From NCBI GenBank assembly GCA_963677785.2, contig CAXXDH010000002.1:186001-250000 (forward strand): a stretch of 64,000 nt of DNA. The letters run 5' to 3'. A program made the translations under genes and the position numbers. Numbering within the stretch: position 1 is the stretch's first letter; every line of letters starts with the position of its first letter. This DNA is from G963665495 sp963677785 (GTDB lineage: Bacteria > Desulfobacterota > Desulfovibrionia > Desulfovibrionales > Desulfovibrionaceae). The notes under the pieces are model-generated. The model ran no database searches. It was not told the origin of the DNA and was given only the letters and a program-made list of their open reading frames with translations. Shown here piece after piece: positions 50,809 through 59,505 of this stretch.

Positions 50809-51435
50809 GTGGCACGTTATAAGGAATCCAAATGCCGCATCTGCCGCAGAGAAGGTGCAAAACTTTTTCTGAAAGGTGACCGCTGTTTCACGGACAAATG
50901 CGCTTATGATCGCCGTCCTTACGCACCCGGCCAGCACGGACGTCTGCGTAAGAAAATGAGTGATTATGCAATACAGCTTCGCGAAAAGCAGAAAGTTCGC
51001 CGTCAGTATGGTATTCTTGAAGATCAGTTCCGGAGTTACTTCAAAAAAGCCGATATGATGAAAGGCGTAACCGGTACGAATCTTCTCGTTCTGCTGGAAA
51101 CGCGTATGGACAATGTCATTTATCGTCTTGGTTTCTCCAACTCCAGAGATCAGGCCAGACAGCTTGTTCGCCATGGTCATTTTGTTTTGAATGGTCGCCG
51201 GGTCAACATCCCTTCCATGCGTGTACGTCCTGGTGACGTTATTACCGTTCGCGAAGAAAGCTCGAAGAAGACTGTTCTCCAGGAAGCCAAGGAAGTTATT
51301 GGACGTCGCGGATGTCCTGATTGGCTTGAGGTCGACGCCGAGGCGATGAAGGCCACTGTAAAAGCTCTTCCTGTACGTGAAGACATACAGTTCCCCATCA
51401 ATGAGCAGCTTATCGTCGAGCTGTATTCTAAATAG
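50809..51435 (+). CDS. rpsD: 30S ribosomal protein S4, zinc-cysteine form
   Basis: 208 residues. The N-terminus carries four Cys (CRICRREGAKLFLKGDRC, then TDKC), a zinc knuckle of the C+ type. The S4 RNA-binding domain is in LVRHGHFVLNGRRVNIPSMR. Start GTG 50809. Primary assembly protein and, in enterics, alpha-operon repressor. Confidence 0.98.
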   Translation: MARYKESKCRICRREGAKLFLKGDRCFTDKCAYDRRPYAPGQHGRLRKKMSDYAIQLREKQKVRRQYGILEDQFRSYFKKADMMKGVTGTNLLVLLETRMDNVIYRLGFSNSRDQARQLVRHGHFVLNGRRVNIPSMRVRPGDVITVREESSKKTVLQEAKEVIGRRGCPDWLEVDAEAMKATVKALPVREDIQFPINEQLIVELYSK

Positions 51436-51451
51436 CAACAGGTAACTCGCT

Positions 51452-52498
51452 ATGCTCGTCACTCAAGGAGACAAGCTTATCAATACGCGTAACTGGAACG
51501 AACTTGTGGCACCGGAAAAAATTATCCGGGAAAGCAAGGAAAGTGACGTAATGTACGGCAAGTTCGTCTGTGAGCCTTTGGAACGTGGATTCGGTACGAC
51601 CATTGGCAATGCGCTCCGTCGCGTGCTATTGTCCTCCTTACAGGGTGGCGCCTGCGTTGCGGTGAATATTCAGGGCATTCAGCATGAATTCACCACAATT
51701 CCCGGCGTCATTGAGGATGTCACGGACATCATTCTTAACATTAAACAGGTTCGTGTCGCCTTAGACACGGACGAGCCTCAGCACCTGACCCTTCTGGCAA
51801 ATGAGAAAGGCGTTGTTTCTGCTGCGAATATTGGCGAAAACCAACACGTCAAGATTCTGAATCCGGATCAACCCATTGCCACGCTTTCCGAGGATATCGA
51901 GTTGAAGATCGACCTCGAGTTCCGCATGGGGAAGGGCTATGTTCCAGCTGAAATGCATGAAGGCCTTGAAGATGAGATTGGTCTTATCGCTCTGGATGCG
52001 AGTTTTTCTCCCATTCGCAAGGTTGCTTATGCTGTAGAGCAGGCTCGTGTCGGTCAGATGACCAACTACGATAAACTCGTTCTCGAAGTTTGGACGGACG
52101 GCTCGGTTTCTCCCGAGGATGCCATTGCCTATAGTGCAAAAATCCTCAAAGACCAGCTTTCCGTTTTCATTAACTTCGATGAGAAAGTGTCCGAGAACGA
52201 ATCCAGCAACTCCAAGTCCAATCCCGCAATAAATCAGGACCTTTTTAAGGGGATTGACGAACTCGAACTTTCGGTACGTGCGACAAATTGTTTGAAAAGC
52301 GCCAATATTGATTTTGTGGGCGAGCTCGTACAGAAGACCGAAAACGATATGCTCAAGACCAAGAACTTCGGCAAGAAGTCTTTGGATGAGATTCGTCGGG
52401 TCCTCAACGAAATGGGACTTGAATTCGGGATGAAAGTTGACGGATTTGAAGAAAGCTATAAGGAATGGCTGAAGAGGAAGCAGCAAAATGAGGCATAA
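51452..52498 (+). CDS. rpoA: RNA polymerase alpha subunit
   Basis: 348 residues. N-terminal assembly domain: YGKFVCEPLERGFGTTIGNA and RKVAYAVEQARVGQMTNYDKL. C-terminal domain: ELELSVRATNCLKSANIDFVG, NFGKKSLDEIRRVLNEMGLEFG, which contacts UP elements and activators. It overlaps the rplQ start by 11 bases. Confidence 0.99.
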   Translation: MLVTQGDKLINTRNWNELVAPEKIIRESKESDVMYGKFVCEPLERGFGTTIGNALRRVLLSSLQGGACVAVNIQGIQHEFTTIPGVIEDVTDIILNIKQVRVALDTDEPQHLTLLANEKGVVSAANIGENQHVKILNPDQPIATLSEDIELKIDLEFRMGKGYVPAEMHEGLEDEIGLIALDASFSPIRKVAYAVEQARVGQMTNYDKLVLEVWTDGSVSPEDAIAYSAKILKDQLSVFINFDEKVSENESSNSKSNPAINQDLFKGIDELELSVRATNCLKSANIDFVGELVQKTENDMLKTKNFGKKSLDEIRRVLNEMGLEFGMKVDGFEESYKEWLKRKQQNEA

Positions 52499-53069
52499 TA
52501 AATCCGGAAAAGTTCTTGGTCGTACGTGGGAACACCGCAAAGCCATGTTTCGCAATATGGCCAAGTCCCTCGTAACCTACGGTAGAATTCGCACCACTGA
52601 AACCAAAGCCAAAGAACTCCGCAAGGTTGCCGACAACCTTGTTACTTTGGCTCTGCGTAATGACTTGCATGCCAAGAGACAGGCATACAAGGTCCTTGGA
52701 AGTCATACTCTGGTAAAGAAACTTTTTGATGATTATGGTCCATGTTTTTCAGGCTTGCAGGGCGGTTATACGCGCGTTGTAAAGCTCGCACTGCCGCGCA
52801 AAGGTGATTGTGCGCCCATGGCTGTAATCGAATTTACCCGTCTTCCCGGCGTTGCGGTTACAGAACCTGAGAAGAAATCAAAAGCGCAGCCTGTTGAAAC
52901 TGCACCAGCAGCTGCTCCTGCGGAAGAGCCTGAAGCGGCTCCTGCAGAAGAAGCTGCGGTCGCTGAAACAGCTGCGGCCGCTGAAACAGCTGCTGAGGCT
53001 GAGACTTCTGATGAACCCTCTGACGCACCTGAAGCTGAACCGTCAGAAGATTCTGAGAAACAAGAGTAG
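52488..53069 (+). CDS. rplQ: 50S ribosomal protein L17 with long acidic C-terminal extension
   Basis: 193 residues. The first 120 are a normal L17 (MRHNKSGKVLGRTWEHRKAMF, then TTETKAKELRKVADNLVTLAL). About 70 further residues are almost all Ala, Glu, Pro, Ser and Thr, strongly acidic and predicted disordered. L17 is usually 115-130 residues. The extension DNA holds short direct repeats (52961-52975 and 52979-52993 are identical). Start overlaps rpoA. Last gene of the ribosomal cluster. Confidence 0.95.
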   Translation: MRHNKSGKVLGRTWEHRKAMFRNMAKSLVTYGRIRTTETKAKELRKVADNLVTLALRNDLHAKRQAYKVLGSHTLVKKLFDDYGPCFSGLQGGYTRVVKLALPRKGDCAPMAVIEFTRLPGVAVTEPEKKSKAQPVETAPAAAPAEEPEAAPAEEAAVAETAAAAETAAEAETSDEPSDAPEAEPSEDSEKQE

Positions 53070-53076
53070 CTTGGAA

Positions 53077-53100
53077 AGCAGGTCTCAGACCTGCTTTTTT
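53077..53100 (+). terminator. Terminator of the ribosomal protein cluster
   Basis: AGCAGGTC and GACCTGCT form a perfect 8-bp stem with a TCA loop, running into a T-rich tail (53095-53101). Confidence 0.95.
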
Positions 53101-53123
53101 ATTATCTTAAAAAGGTATGAGAA

Positions 53124-54044
53124 ATGGATTTCAGGCGATTGGAAGCATTTTGTCGGGTGTTTGAGTTAAAAAGTTTTTCCAAAGCGGCTCAAAAGCTCTA
53201 CTTGTCACAGCCAACGGTAAGTGCACACATTTCCACTCTTGAAAAAGAGCTGGGGGTCAAGCTGTTCGACAGAATGGGGCGCTGGATCCTTCCTACTTCC
53301 GCCGGAGAAGTGCTTTACAGGTATTCGCTTGAGGTGTTCGCCTATCTTGATCAAGCCAAAGCCGAAATCCAATTGCTCCAGGATCGTGTTGCAGGACAAC
53401 TTTTTCTGGGCGGCAGCACCATTCCTGCATATTATCTCCTCCCTTCACTTTTGGCATCCTTTACTGAGAATTATCCTGAAGTAAGTATAAATCTTTCAGT
53501 TGGGGACACCTGCACCATTGCGGACAAAGTTCAGGACGGCTCTCTGATGTTGGCAGTGGTTGGCGATAAGGACGAGACTACGGATCTTACCTACATGCCT
53601 CTTTGCGAGGACGAATTGATTCTTATCAGCCATGAAAAATTTGCCAAAAACAAGCAGAAGTTTCGGATCGACGAACTGTTTGAGCTTCCCTGGATCATGC
53701 GTAGTCCCGGATCAGGCACGCAGCATGCTCTCGAACGAGCTTTGACTGCTTGCGAACATGATTACCGTCAATTGAAAGTATCCGTCATGGTAGAGAGTAC
53801 GCAGGCCGTTCTGCAGTGCGTCAAAGCAGGACTCGGTGTTAGCATGACCTCGCGTATTGCGGCAGACGATCTGATCGCAAAAAATGAAGTTGTGGAATTA
53901 AAATGTCCGCAGCTTTCCGCACAGCGCAACTTTTACTGCATCTTTCAGGAAAAGCGCTATTTCTTTCCAGTTGTCCGTTATTTTATTGATTTTCTTGATA
54001 ATAAATTCAAGGAGAAATGCCAGTTGGCATCGCGGGCTAGCTAA
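53124..54044 (+). CDS. LysR-family regulator (selenium-metabolism-associated type)
   Basis: 306 residues. N-terminal helix-turn-helix: MDFRRLEAFCRVFELKSFSK and LSQPTVSAHISTLEKELGVKL; then the periplasmic-binding-like effector domain (about 90-295). It is convergent with selD at 54119 and shares a terminator with it. NCBI distinguishes a LysR subgroup named for selenium metabolism, commonly next to selD; this protein fits by context and general sequence, but I did not verify it by search. Effector unknown. Confidence 0.85.
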   Translation: MDFRRLEAFCRVFELKSFSKAAQKLYLSQPTVSAHISTLEKELGVKLFDRMGRWILPTSAGEVLYRYSLEVFAYLDQAKAEIQLLQDRVAGQLFLGGSTIPAYYLLPSLLASFTENYPEVSINLSVGDTCTIADKVQDGSLMLAVVGDKDETTDLTYMPLCEDELILISHEKFAKNKQKFRIDELFELPWIMRSPGSGTQHALERALTACEHDYRQLKVSVMVESTQAVLQCVKAGLGVSMTSRIAADDLIAKNEVVELKCPQLSAQRNFYCIFQEKRYFFPVVRYFIDFLDNKFKEKCQLASRAS

Positions 54045-54063
54045 TATATTTTTCAGTTCAACG

Positions 54064-54104
54064 AAAAAAGACTCTGGGAATGCACCATTCTCAGAGTCTT
54101 TTTT
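54064..54104. terminator. Bidirectional terminator between lysR and selD
   Basis: GACTCTGGGAATG pairs with CATTCTCAGAGTC (one G-T pair) around a CAC loop. A run of A precedes it and T follows it, so it works for both convergent genes. Confidence 0.92.
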
Positions 54105-54118
54105 GTTTTACAGGCGTT

Positions 54119-55177
54119 CTATGATTTGCTTGCAACAATACGCAATCGCTTATCTTGTTCGCCGCGTACTTTGACCTGACCTATACAGGCGGCCAATTCG
54201 CCTTTTTCCTGCAAAAGGTGCAGCGCCTCGTCCAACTGTTTGTCAGGCACTGAAAGGACCAGCCCACCAGAGGTCTGCGCGTCAAACACAAGATCCGTCT
54301 TGATGGGGTCGGCGTCGACTGCAATTTCAACACTGTTTATGCAGTGGCTTTTATTGGCAAAGCTTCCGGCGGGCATCAACCCGATTCCAGCCAGTTCCAC
54401 TGCTTTGCTGATAAATGGTATGGAGTCCAACCAGAGTTCAACAGCAACCTTGGACCCGCAACACATTTCAAGAAGGTGCCCGCCGAGTCCGAATCCGGTT
54501 ACGTCAGTGGCGCCTTTCAATTGAAGTTTGCTGATCACTTCACCTCCGGCAGAGTTCAGATGGGAAGCCCAGTGATAAAGCTCCTTTTCCAACTCTTCGT
54601 AGCCTTCCCATTTGGCTTTAAGTGCTGTTGCAAGTACGCCCGTCCCCAACGGCTTTGTGAGAATGAGCGTATCACCTGGAGTCAAACCGGAATTTGTTGC
54701 GAAACAATTCGGAGAGACAATGCCTGAAACGGCCAGTCCGTATTTCAGCTCCTGGTCTTCCACACTGTGTCCGCCGGCAAGCACCGCACCGGCTTCCTGT
54801 ATTTTGCTCAAGCCGCCGCTCAGAATTTCTTTCAGGATATCATTGGAAAACGTACTGGCCGGAAAGCATACGATGTTCATGGCAGCATAGGGTTGACCTC
54901 CCATGGCATAGACATCCGATAACGAGTTGGCAGCGGCAATCTGACCAAACCAGAAGGGGTTGTTGACAATCGGAGTAAAGAAATCGACTGTCTGTACCAA
55001 CGCTTTGCCGTCCGGGAATCGCAATATAGCGGCATCCTCGTTGTTTTCCTGCCCTGCCAGTACCCGAGGGTCTTTGACAATGTGCAACCCGCTGAGTGCA
55101 TCCTCCAGGTCCCCTGGAGGTATTTTGGACGCTCAACCAGCGGCTTTGACGGAATTAACGAGATCAATTTTTTCCAT
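54119..55177 (-). CDS. selD: Selenophosphate synthase, selenocysteine-containing
   Basis: 352 residues counting UGA codon 15 as selenocysteine. The N-terminus is MEKIDLVNSVKAAG-Sec-ASK, then PPGDLEDALSGLH; the catalytic position (Cys or Sec in a G-U/C-x-x-K motif) and lysine are in place. Downstream: GTGVLATALKAKWEGY and TDVTGFGLGGHLLEM are typical. It makes selenophosphate from selenide and ATP for Sec-tRNA. In-frame TGA lies at 55133-55135 (reverse). Standard callers would begin only at 55087 and miss 30 residues. The promoter is not clear in the 288 bases between selD and tRNA-Leu. Confidence 0.95.
55102..55120 (-). other. Bacterial SECIS element in selD
   Basis: Twelve bases after the TGA (reverse strand), CCTCCAGG pairs perfectly with CCTGGAGG around a three-base GGA loop. 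Such a short GC-rich hairpin just after the UGA with a guanine in the loop is what SelB needs to insert selenocysteine in bacteria. Confidence 0.85.
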
Positions 55178-55465
55178 TACAGTACCTTTATAGTTCTTTG
55201 TGTCCTGATTTATTAATAGTTAAATAATAGCTTGTTCCCCTTCAAAGAGTCAACTTCACCTCATGCAAAAAGGGGTGCATGTGTGTCTTCTATCCATATC
55301 CTGGAGTTTGGCATGCCCCCTTGCCATTGCAATATCGTGTATTATCATCAGAAATCCACAAAGGATCTTTGAGGAGCGCAAGCTTGTTTTTTTTTACATT
55401 TCGATATATCAAATACGGTTTGCAGGACGCTTTATGTTTTTCTGTCTGAAAGAGGCAGTTTTTTT
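55178..55465. other. Intergenic region between selD and tRNA-Leu
   Basis: 288 bases. It should contain both the reverse promoter of selD and the forward promoter of the tRNA. I saw no terminator, ORF with a ribosome-binding site or strong -35/-10 pair. Confidence 0.35.
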
Positions 55466-55549
55466 GCGAGAGTGGCGGAATTGGTAGACGCACTGGATTT
55501 AGGATCCAGCGGAATTTCCGTGGGAGTTCGAGTCTCCCCTCTCGCACCA
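55466..55549 (+). tRNA. tRNA-Leu (anticodon UAG)
   Basis: 84 bases including encoded CCA. Acceptor GCGAGAG/CTCTCGC pairs fully; anticodon stem CTGGA/TCCAG with loop TTTAGGA, anticodon TAG at 55500-55502, reading CUN leucine codons. A long variable arm (CGGAATTTCCG) marks class II, and the T arm GGGAG-TTCGAGT-CTCCC is standard. Located alone between selD and tig. Confidence 0.97.
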
Positions 55550-55707
55550 TTTTTCATTCTCTCGCGTAAACAAGTTGCTGGTCCCGAAAGGGATTTGTCT
55601 TCTATGCGCGCAGGTTGCCGGACAGGAAAAAAATACGCGTTATATTCGAGCTTTTTTGGCACAACCCACAGGCTTTTTTATTAAAGGAGCCTTTGGAGGA
55701 GCAATCA

Positions 55708-55803
55708 TTGAAGTTCGTCGCAGTAAACAAATTTAAGACGCGCTCAGGCGGTCCTCGTTTAATCTGTTGCTTTGGGCAGAGGCGTATAAGCGTAGCCGGA
55801 TAA
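55708..55803 (+). CDS. Possible 31-residue peptide with TTG start
   Basis: GGAGGAG is 5 bases upstream of TTG 55708. The peptide starts MKFVAVNKFKTRSGGPRLIC and ends RRISVAG. Positively charged, with a CC pair, no known family. It lies in the 383-base gap between tRNA-Leu and tig; the rest of that gap shows only a small hairpin TCCC-GAAA-GGGA near 55582-55593. A rare start codon and short length make it tentative. Confidence 0.25.
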   Translation: MKFVAVNKFKTRSGGPRLICCFGQRRISVAG

Positions 55804-55932
55804 AGTGGGTGCCTGCACAAATATGCCAAAGCAGCGCATCCGGCGTATGTTGAGCCATTGGAACGTTTTAGTAGTTACGTAAGATGCCGATTATAAATTA
55901 TACCTTTCAAGAAGGATAGTAAGGAGAATGGG

Positions 55933-57273
55933 ATGGAGTATCAAGTCGAGGAAGTAACGCCGGTTAAGCGCAAAGTTTCCGTGCAGGTTCCGGTAGAGGA
56001 AGTCCACGCGGCCATCAGCGCCACTGTTGCTTTGTACAGGCGCGATGTTGATGTAAAAGGGTTTCGCAAAGGAAAGGTTCCCTCTTCTGTCATTGAAGGT
56101 AAATATCGCAAAAAGATAATCGGTGAAGCCACTACTGATCTTGTTAATCTCCATATTAATGAAATCATGGGCGAACTTAAAGTGACGCCCGTTTCGGGCA
56201 TTGATTATGATGGCGAAGAGCTGGTCCGGGATCAGCCTTTTGAATATGTCCTGAGTTTTGAAGTAATGCCCGAATTTGATGTACCCGATTATACGGGCAT
56301 AGAAATAGAAGAAGAAGTGCCTGAGGTCGATGAGAAGGAAATAGAAGCAGTTTTCGAACGGATGCGTTCGCAATTGGCCGAGCTTGAACCTGTTAATGAA
56401 GAACGCGAGCCTCAGGAAGGCGAAATTGCGGTGATTGACTTCAAGGCCATGAAAGACGGCGAAATTTTTGAAAATTTCGTTGCGGAAAATTTTGAATTGC
56501 CTTTGGGCGAGGGCCAGACCCTGGGTGAATTCGAGGACGTCATCAAAGGGTTGAAGCCTGGTGAAGAAACCACCAAGGATATCACCTTCCCTGAAGATTT
56601 CCTTAACCCAGATCTTGCCGGGCAGACTTTGGACATGCAGGTCAAGTTGAAGGGCATCAAGAAAAAAATCCTTCCAGAAGTCAACGATGATTTGGCCCAG
56701 AAGGCAGGCGGATTTGCGAATGTTGCCCAGATGCGTGAAGCAGTTGTTAATTCTTATACGGAGAGTCGGAAACAGCTGTACAAATCAAACTCCCAGAAGG
56801 AGTTGCTGGATAAGCTGTTGAAGCAGGTCGATTTCGAACTTCCCGAGGAGTTGGTCAAGAAAAATGTCGACCGGATGCTGGCTGAAACGGCTGAAAGACT
56901 CGAACGCCAGGGAAAAGGATTGCAGGCTTTGGGCAAATCCGTTGATGAACTGCGCGAGGAGTTCAAGCCCAATGCCGAGGAGCTTGCCCGTTCGGAAGTG
57001 ATGCTGCTGGCTGTTGCCAAGCAGGAAGGCCTGAACGTGGACGATCGCGAGCTTGACTTTTATTTTCAGCAGCTTGCCGCCCGTACCGGCCAGGACTTTA
57101 CGCAACTGAAAAAATATCACATTGAAAATAATCTCATGTATGCAGTGAAAGACAGACTGCTTGCTGACAAAGCCATGGAGCTTATGTATAGTAAGGCAGT
57201 TATAAAGCCGGTTTCCGCTAAGAGCGGGGAGACTGACGGAAATCAGGGCGAAGAGGAAAAAACTGAAGAGTAA
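55933..57273 (+). CDS. tig: Trigger factor (ribosome-associated chaperone and peptidyl-prolyl isomerase)
   Basis: 446 residues. N-terminal ribosome-binding domain with GFRKGKVP signature (VKGFRKGKVPSSVIEGKY), central FKBP-like isomerase domain (about 160-245: GEIAVIDFKAMKDGE, FELPLGEGQTLGEFED), and helical C-terminal chaperone arms. AAGGAGAATGGG places ATG 55933. It docks to L23/L29 encoded in this window and leads the tig-clpP-clpX-lon order common in bacteria. Confidence 0.98.
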   Translation: MEYQVEEVTPVKRKVSVQVPVEEVHAAISATVALYRRDVDVKGFRKGKVPSSVIEGKYRKKIIGEATTDLVNLHINEIMGELKVTPVSGIDYDGEELVRDQPFEYVLSFEVMPEFDVPDYTGIEIEEEVPEVDEKEIEAVFERMRSQLAELEPVNEEREPQEGEIAVIDFKAMKDGEIFENFVAENFELPLGEGQTLGEFEDVIKGLKPGEETTKDITFPEDFLNPDLAGQTLDMQVKLKGIKKKILPEVNDDLAQKAGGFANVAQMREAVVNSYTESRKQLYKSNSQKELLDKLLKQVDFELPEELVKKNVDRMLAETAERLERQGKGLQALGKSVDELREEFKPNAEELARSEVMLLAVAKQEGLNVDDRELDFYFQQLAARTGQDFTQLKKYHIENNLMYAVKDRLLADKAMELMYSKAVIKPVSAKSGETDGNQGEEEKTEE

Positions 57274-57288
57274 AAAACAAATCATCAG

Positions 57289-57321
57289 CTCGGGCGTTTC
57301 TTGCAAGGGAACGCCCGAGTT
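57289..57321 (+). terminator. Hairpin after tig
   Basis: CTCGGGCGTT and AACGCCCGAG form a perfect 10-bp stem 15 bases after the stop. Only TT follows, so it may be a weak terminator or an mRNA stabiliser before clpP. Confidence 0.6.
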
Positions 57322-57500
57322 ACCAGCACAGTACTACATCCCCCCCGCAAAGGTTGACGAGCACATAACATTTGTTGTCTAATTTTATTCCATGTAGTAA
57401 ACGACAATGTCAAATTCCCCGTACCTGCTTTTGATCGCTTCCCTCGGGCAGCCGCAGGGTACTGGGTGTGGTCGTTGCCAACCCATCCAAGGAGATAGTT

Positions 57501-58106
57501 ATGTCGGGTACGATTCCCATTGTTATTGAGACCACGGGCCGCACCGAGCGTGCTTACGATATTTACTCCCGGCTGCTCAAAGATCGCATCATTCTTTTGG
57601 GCACACCTATTGACGATAATATTGCAAGCCTTATTTGTGCACAATTACTCTTTTTGGAATCGGAAAATCCCGAAAAAGAGATCAATTTGTACATTAATTC
57701 GCCCGGCGGTGTCGTAACTGCCGGTTTGGCGATTTATGACACGATGCAATATATTTCTTCTCCGGTGGCCACACTCTGCATGGGACAGGCTGCCAGCGCC
57801 GCAGCGCTGCTGCTTTGTGCGGGAGCGCCTGGAATGCGGTACGCCCTGCCGCACAGCCGGATCATGATTCACCAGCCTAGCGGTGGTTCAACAGGCCAGG
57901 CCACGGATATAGAAATTCAGGCCAAGGAAATTTTGCGGATGAAGGATGTGGTCAATGCTATCCTGGCCAAGCATTGTGGCAAGGATATTGCTCAAATCTA
58001 CTCAGATACTGAGCGTGACAAGTTCATGGTCTCCGAGGATGCAAAAGAATACGGAATTATCGACGATATTCTGACATCCCGTAAAGGGGTAGGCAGTAAA
58101 AAGTAA
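57501..58106 (+). CDS. clpP: ATP-dependent Clp protease proteolytic subunit
   Basis: 201 residues. Catalytic triad Ser99 (MGQAASAAALLL), His124 (IMIHQPSGG) and Asp173 (SDTERDKFM). A 14-subunit chamber protease working with ClpX. AAGGAGATAGTT supports ATG 57501; the 57468 codon upstream lacks a site. 17 bases before clpX. Confidence 0.98.
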   Translation: MSGTIPIVIETTGRTERAYDIYSRLLKDRIILLGTPIDDNIASLICAQLLFLESENPEKEINLYINSPGGVVTAGLAIYDTMQYISSPVATLCMGQAASAAALLLCAGAPGMRYALPHSRIMIHQPSGGSTGQATDIEIQAKEILRMKDVVNAILAKHCGKDIAQIYSDTERDKFMVSEDAKEYGIIDDILTSRKGVGSKK

Positions 58107-58123
58107 CGATTTAGGGAGACGCT

Positions 58124-59380
58124 ATGTCCAATAAAAAAGGCGGACTGCCCACGGAGCTCAATTGTTCGTTTTGCGGCAAAAGTCAGGATGAGGTACAACG
58201 CCTCATTGCGGGGCCTGATGTTTACATTTGTGATGAGTGTGTTTCCCTGTGCAATGAAATAATCGCACAGGAAAATATGAGCGAGGAGATGGAAGAGGGG
58301 CAGCTGCTGCCTCCTTCCGAGATCAAGGCGAAACTGGAAGAGTTTGTCATTGGCCAGGAAAGCGCCAAAAAAGTGCTTTCCGTGGCTGTACACAATCACT
58401 ACAAGCGTGTGTTCTTCCAAGGGGCTGTGGCGGATGAAGTCGAGCTGGAAAAAAGCAACATCCTGCTCATCGGTCCTACCGGGTGCGGTAAAACTCTGCT
58501 GGCCAAAACCCTGGCGAAGGTGCTGAAAGTTCCTTTTGCCATTGCCGATGCCACAACTTTGACGGAAGCCGGCTATGTTGGTGAAGACGTTGAAAATATC
58601 CTGGTGCAGCTGCTTCAGAATGCGGATTATGACATTGAGGCGGCTTCTCGAGGTATTATTTATATTGATGAAATCGACAAGATTTCCCGCAAGGGCGACA
58701 GCCCATCCATTACGCGTGATGTTTCCGGTGAAGGCGTACAACAGGCCTTGTTGAAGATCATCGAAGGCACGGATGCGAACATTCCGCCCAAAGGGGGACG
58801 CAAGCATCCGCAGCAGGAATTCATCCGTATGAATACCTCCAACATCCTGTTCATCATGGGTGGGGCTTTCATCGGCCTGGAGAAGATTATTCAACAGCGT
58901 GTGGCGGGAAGCTCTTTGGGCTTCGGCGCGGAGCTTAAGAAAAAGGAAGAGGATACTATCCACGAGATACTCTCAGAAGTGCATCCTATCGATCTGATCA
59001 AGTTCGGCATTATTCCTGAGTTCGTCGGACGTATTCCCGTTGTCACGCACGTGGAGGACCTCAACGAGGACGACCTGGTACGCATTTTAACCGAACCCAA
59101 AAACGCGTTGTCCAAGCAGTACGAAAAGCTTTTCGAATTGGACAACATCAAGCTGCGTTTTACCTCCAATGCGCTCAGAGCCATAGCTGTAAAGGCCATT
59201 GAGAGGAAAACCGGAGCCCGTGGTCTGCGCAACGTCATGGAGAGCATCATGCTCGAAATCATGTATAATCTCCCCTCCCAGGTCGGGGTCAAAGAGTGCG
59301 TGATCAATAAGAATGTGGTGGAAAACGGCGTTGAACCGTTACTGATTTATCATCAGAACGAAGCGAAAACAGGATCGTAA
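58124..59380 (+). CDS. clpX: ATP-dependent Clp protease ATPase subunit ClpX
   Basis: 418 residues. N-terminal zinc domain CSFCGKSQDEV plus CDECVSLCNEII; Walker A GPTGCGKT (Ser replaced by Cys relative to the common GPTGSGKT), GYVGED pore loop, Walker B IIYIDEIDKI and sensor motifs (RTGARGLRN type: KTGARGLRNVMES). It unfolds tagged substrates into ClpP. AGGGAGACGCT precedes the start. Confidence 0.98.
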   Translation: MSNKKGGLPTELNCSFCGKSQDEVQRLIAGPDVYICDECVSLCNEIIAQENMSEEMEEGQLLPPSEIKAKLEEFVIGQESAKKVLSVAVHNHYKRVFFQGAVADEVELEKSNILLIGPTGCGKTLLAKTLAKVLKVPFAIADATTLTEAGYVGEDVENILVQLLQNADYDIEAASRGIIYIDEIDKISRKGDSPSITRDVSGEGVQQALLKIIEGTDANIPPKGGRKHPQQEFIRMNTSNILFIMGGAFIGLEKIIQQRVAGSSLGFGAELKKKEEDTIHEILSEVHPIDLIKFGIIPEFVGRIPVVTHVEDLNEDDLVRILTEPKNALSKQYEKLFELDNIKLRFTSNALRAIAVKAIERKTGARGLRNVMESIMLEIMYNLPSQVGVKECVINKNVVENGVEPLLIYHQNEAKTGS

Positions 59381-59436
59381 TCGCTCGGCGAGAGCGCTCC
59401 TGACATGGTTTTGAAGCACTACGTGATTGTCGGGAT

Positions 59437-59464
59437 TTGACAAATCCGTTCTTGAAATTATTTC
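59437..59464 (+). promoter_or_regulatory. Candidate promoter of lon
   Basis: A perfect TTGACA (59437-59442), 16 bases, then TATTTC (59459-59464), about 40 bases before the lon start. No sigma-32 consensus or CIRCE inverted repeat was seen in the 125-base gap. Confidence 0.45.
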
Positions 59465-59505
59465 TAACTCATTGCTTCATACCTTTTATTCAGCAGGAGT
59501 ATTGA

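Noticed and set aside
55582..55593. Small hairpin TCCC-GAAA-GGGA after tRNA-Leu as tRNA terminator
   Set aside because: Only a 4-bp stem and no following T-run; too weak to call.
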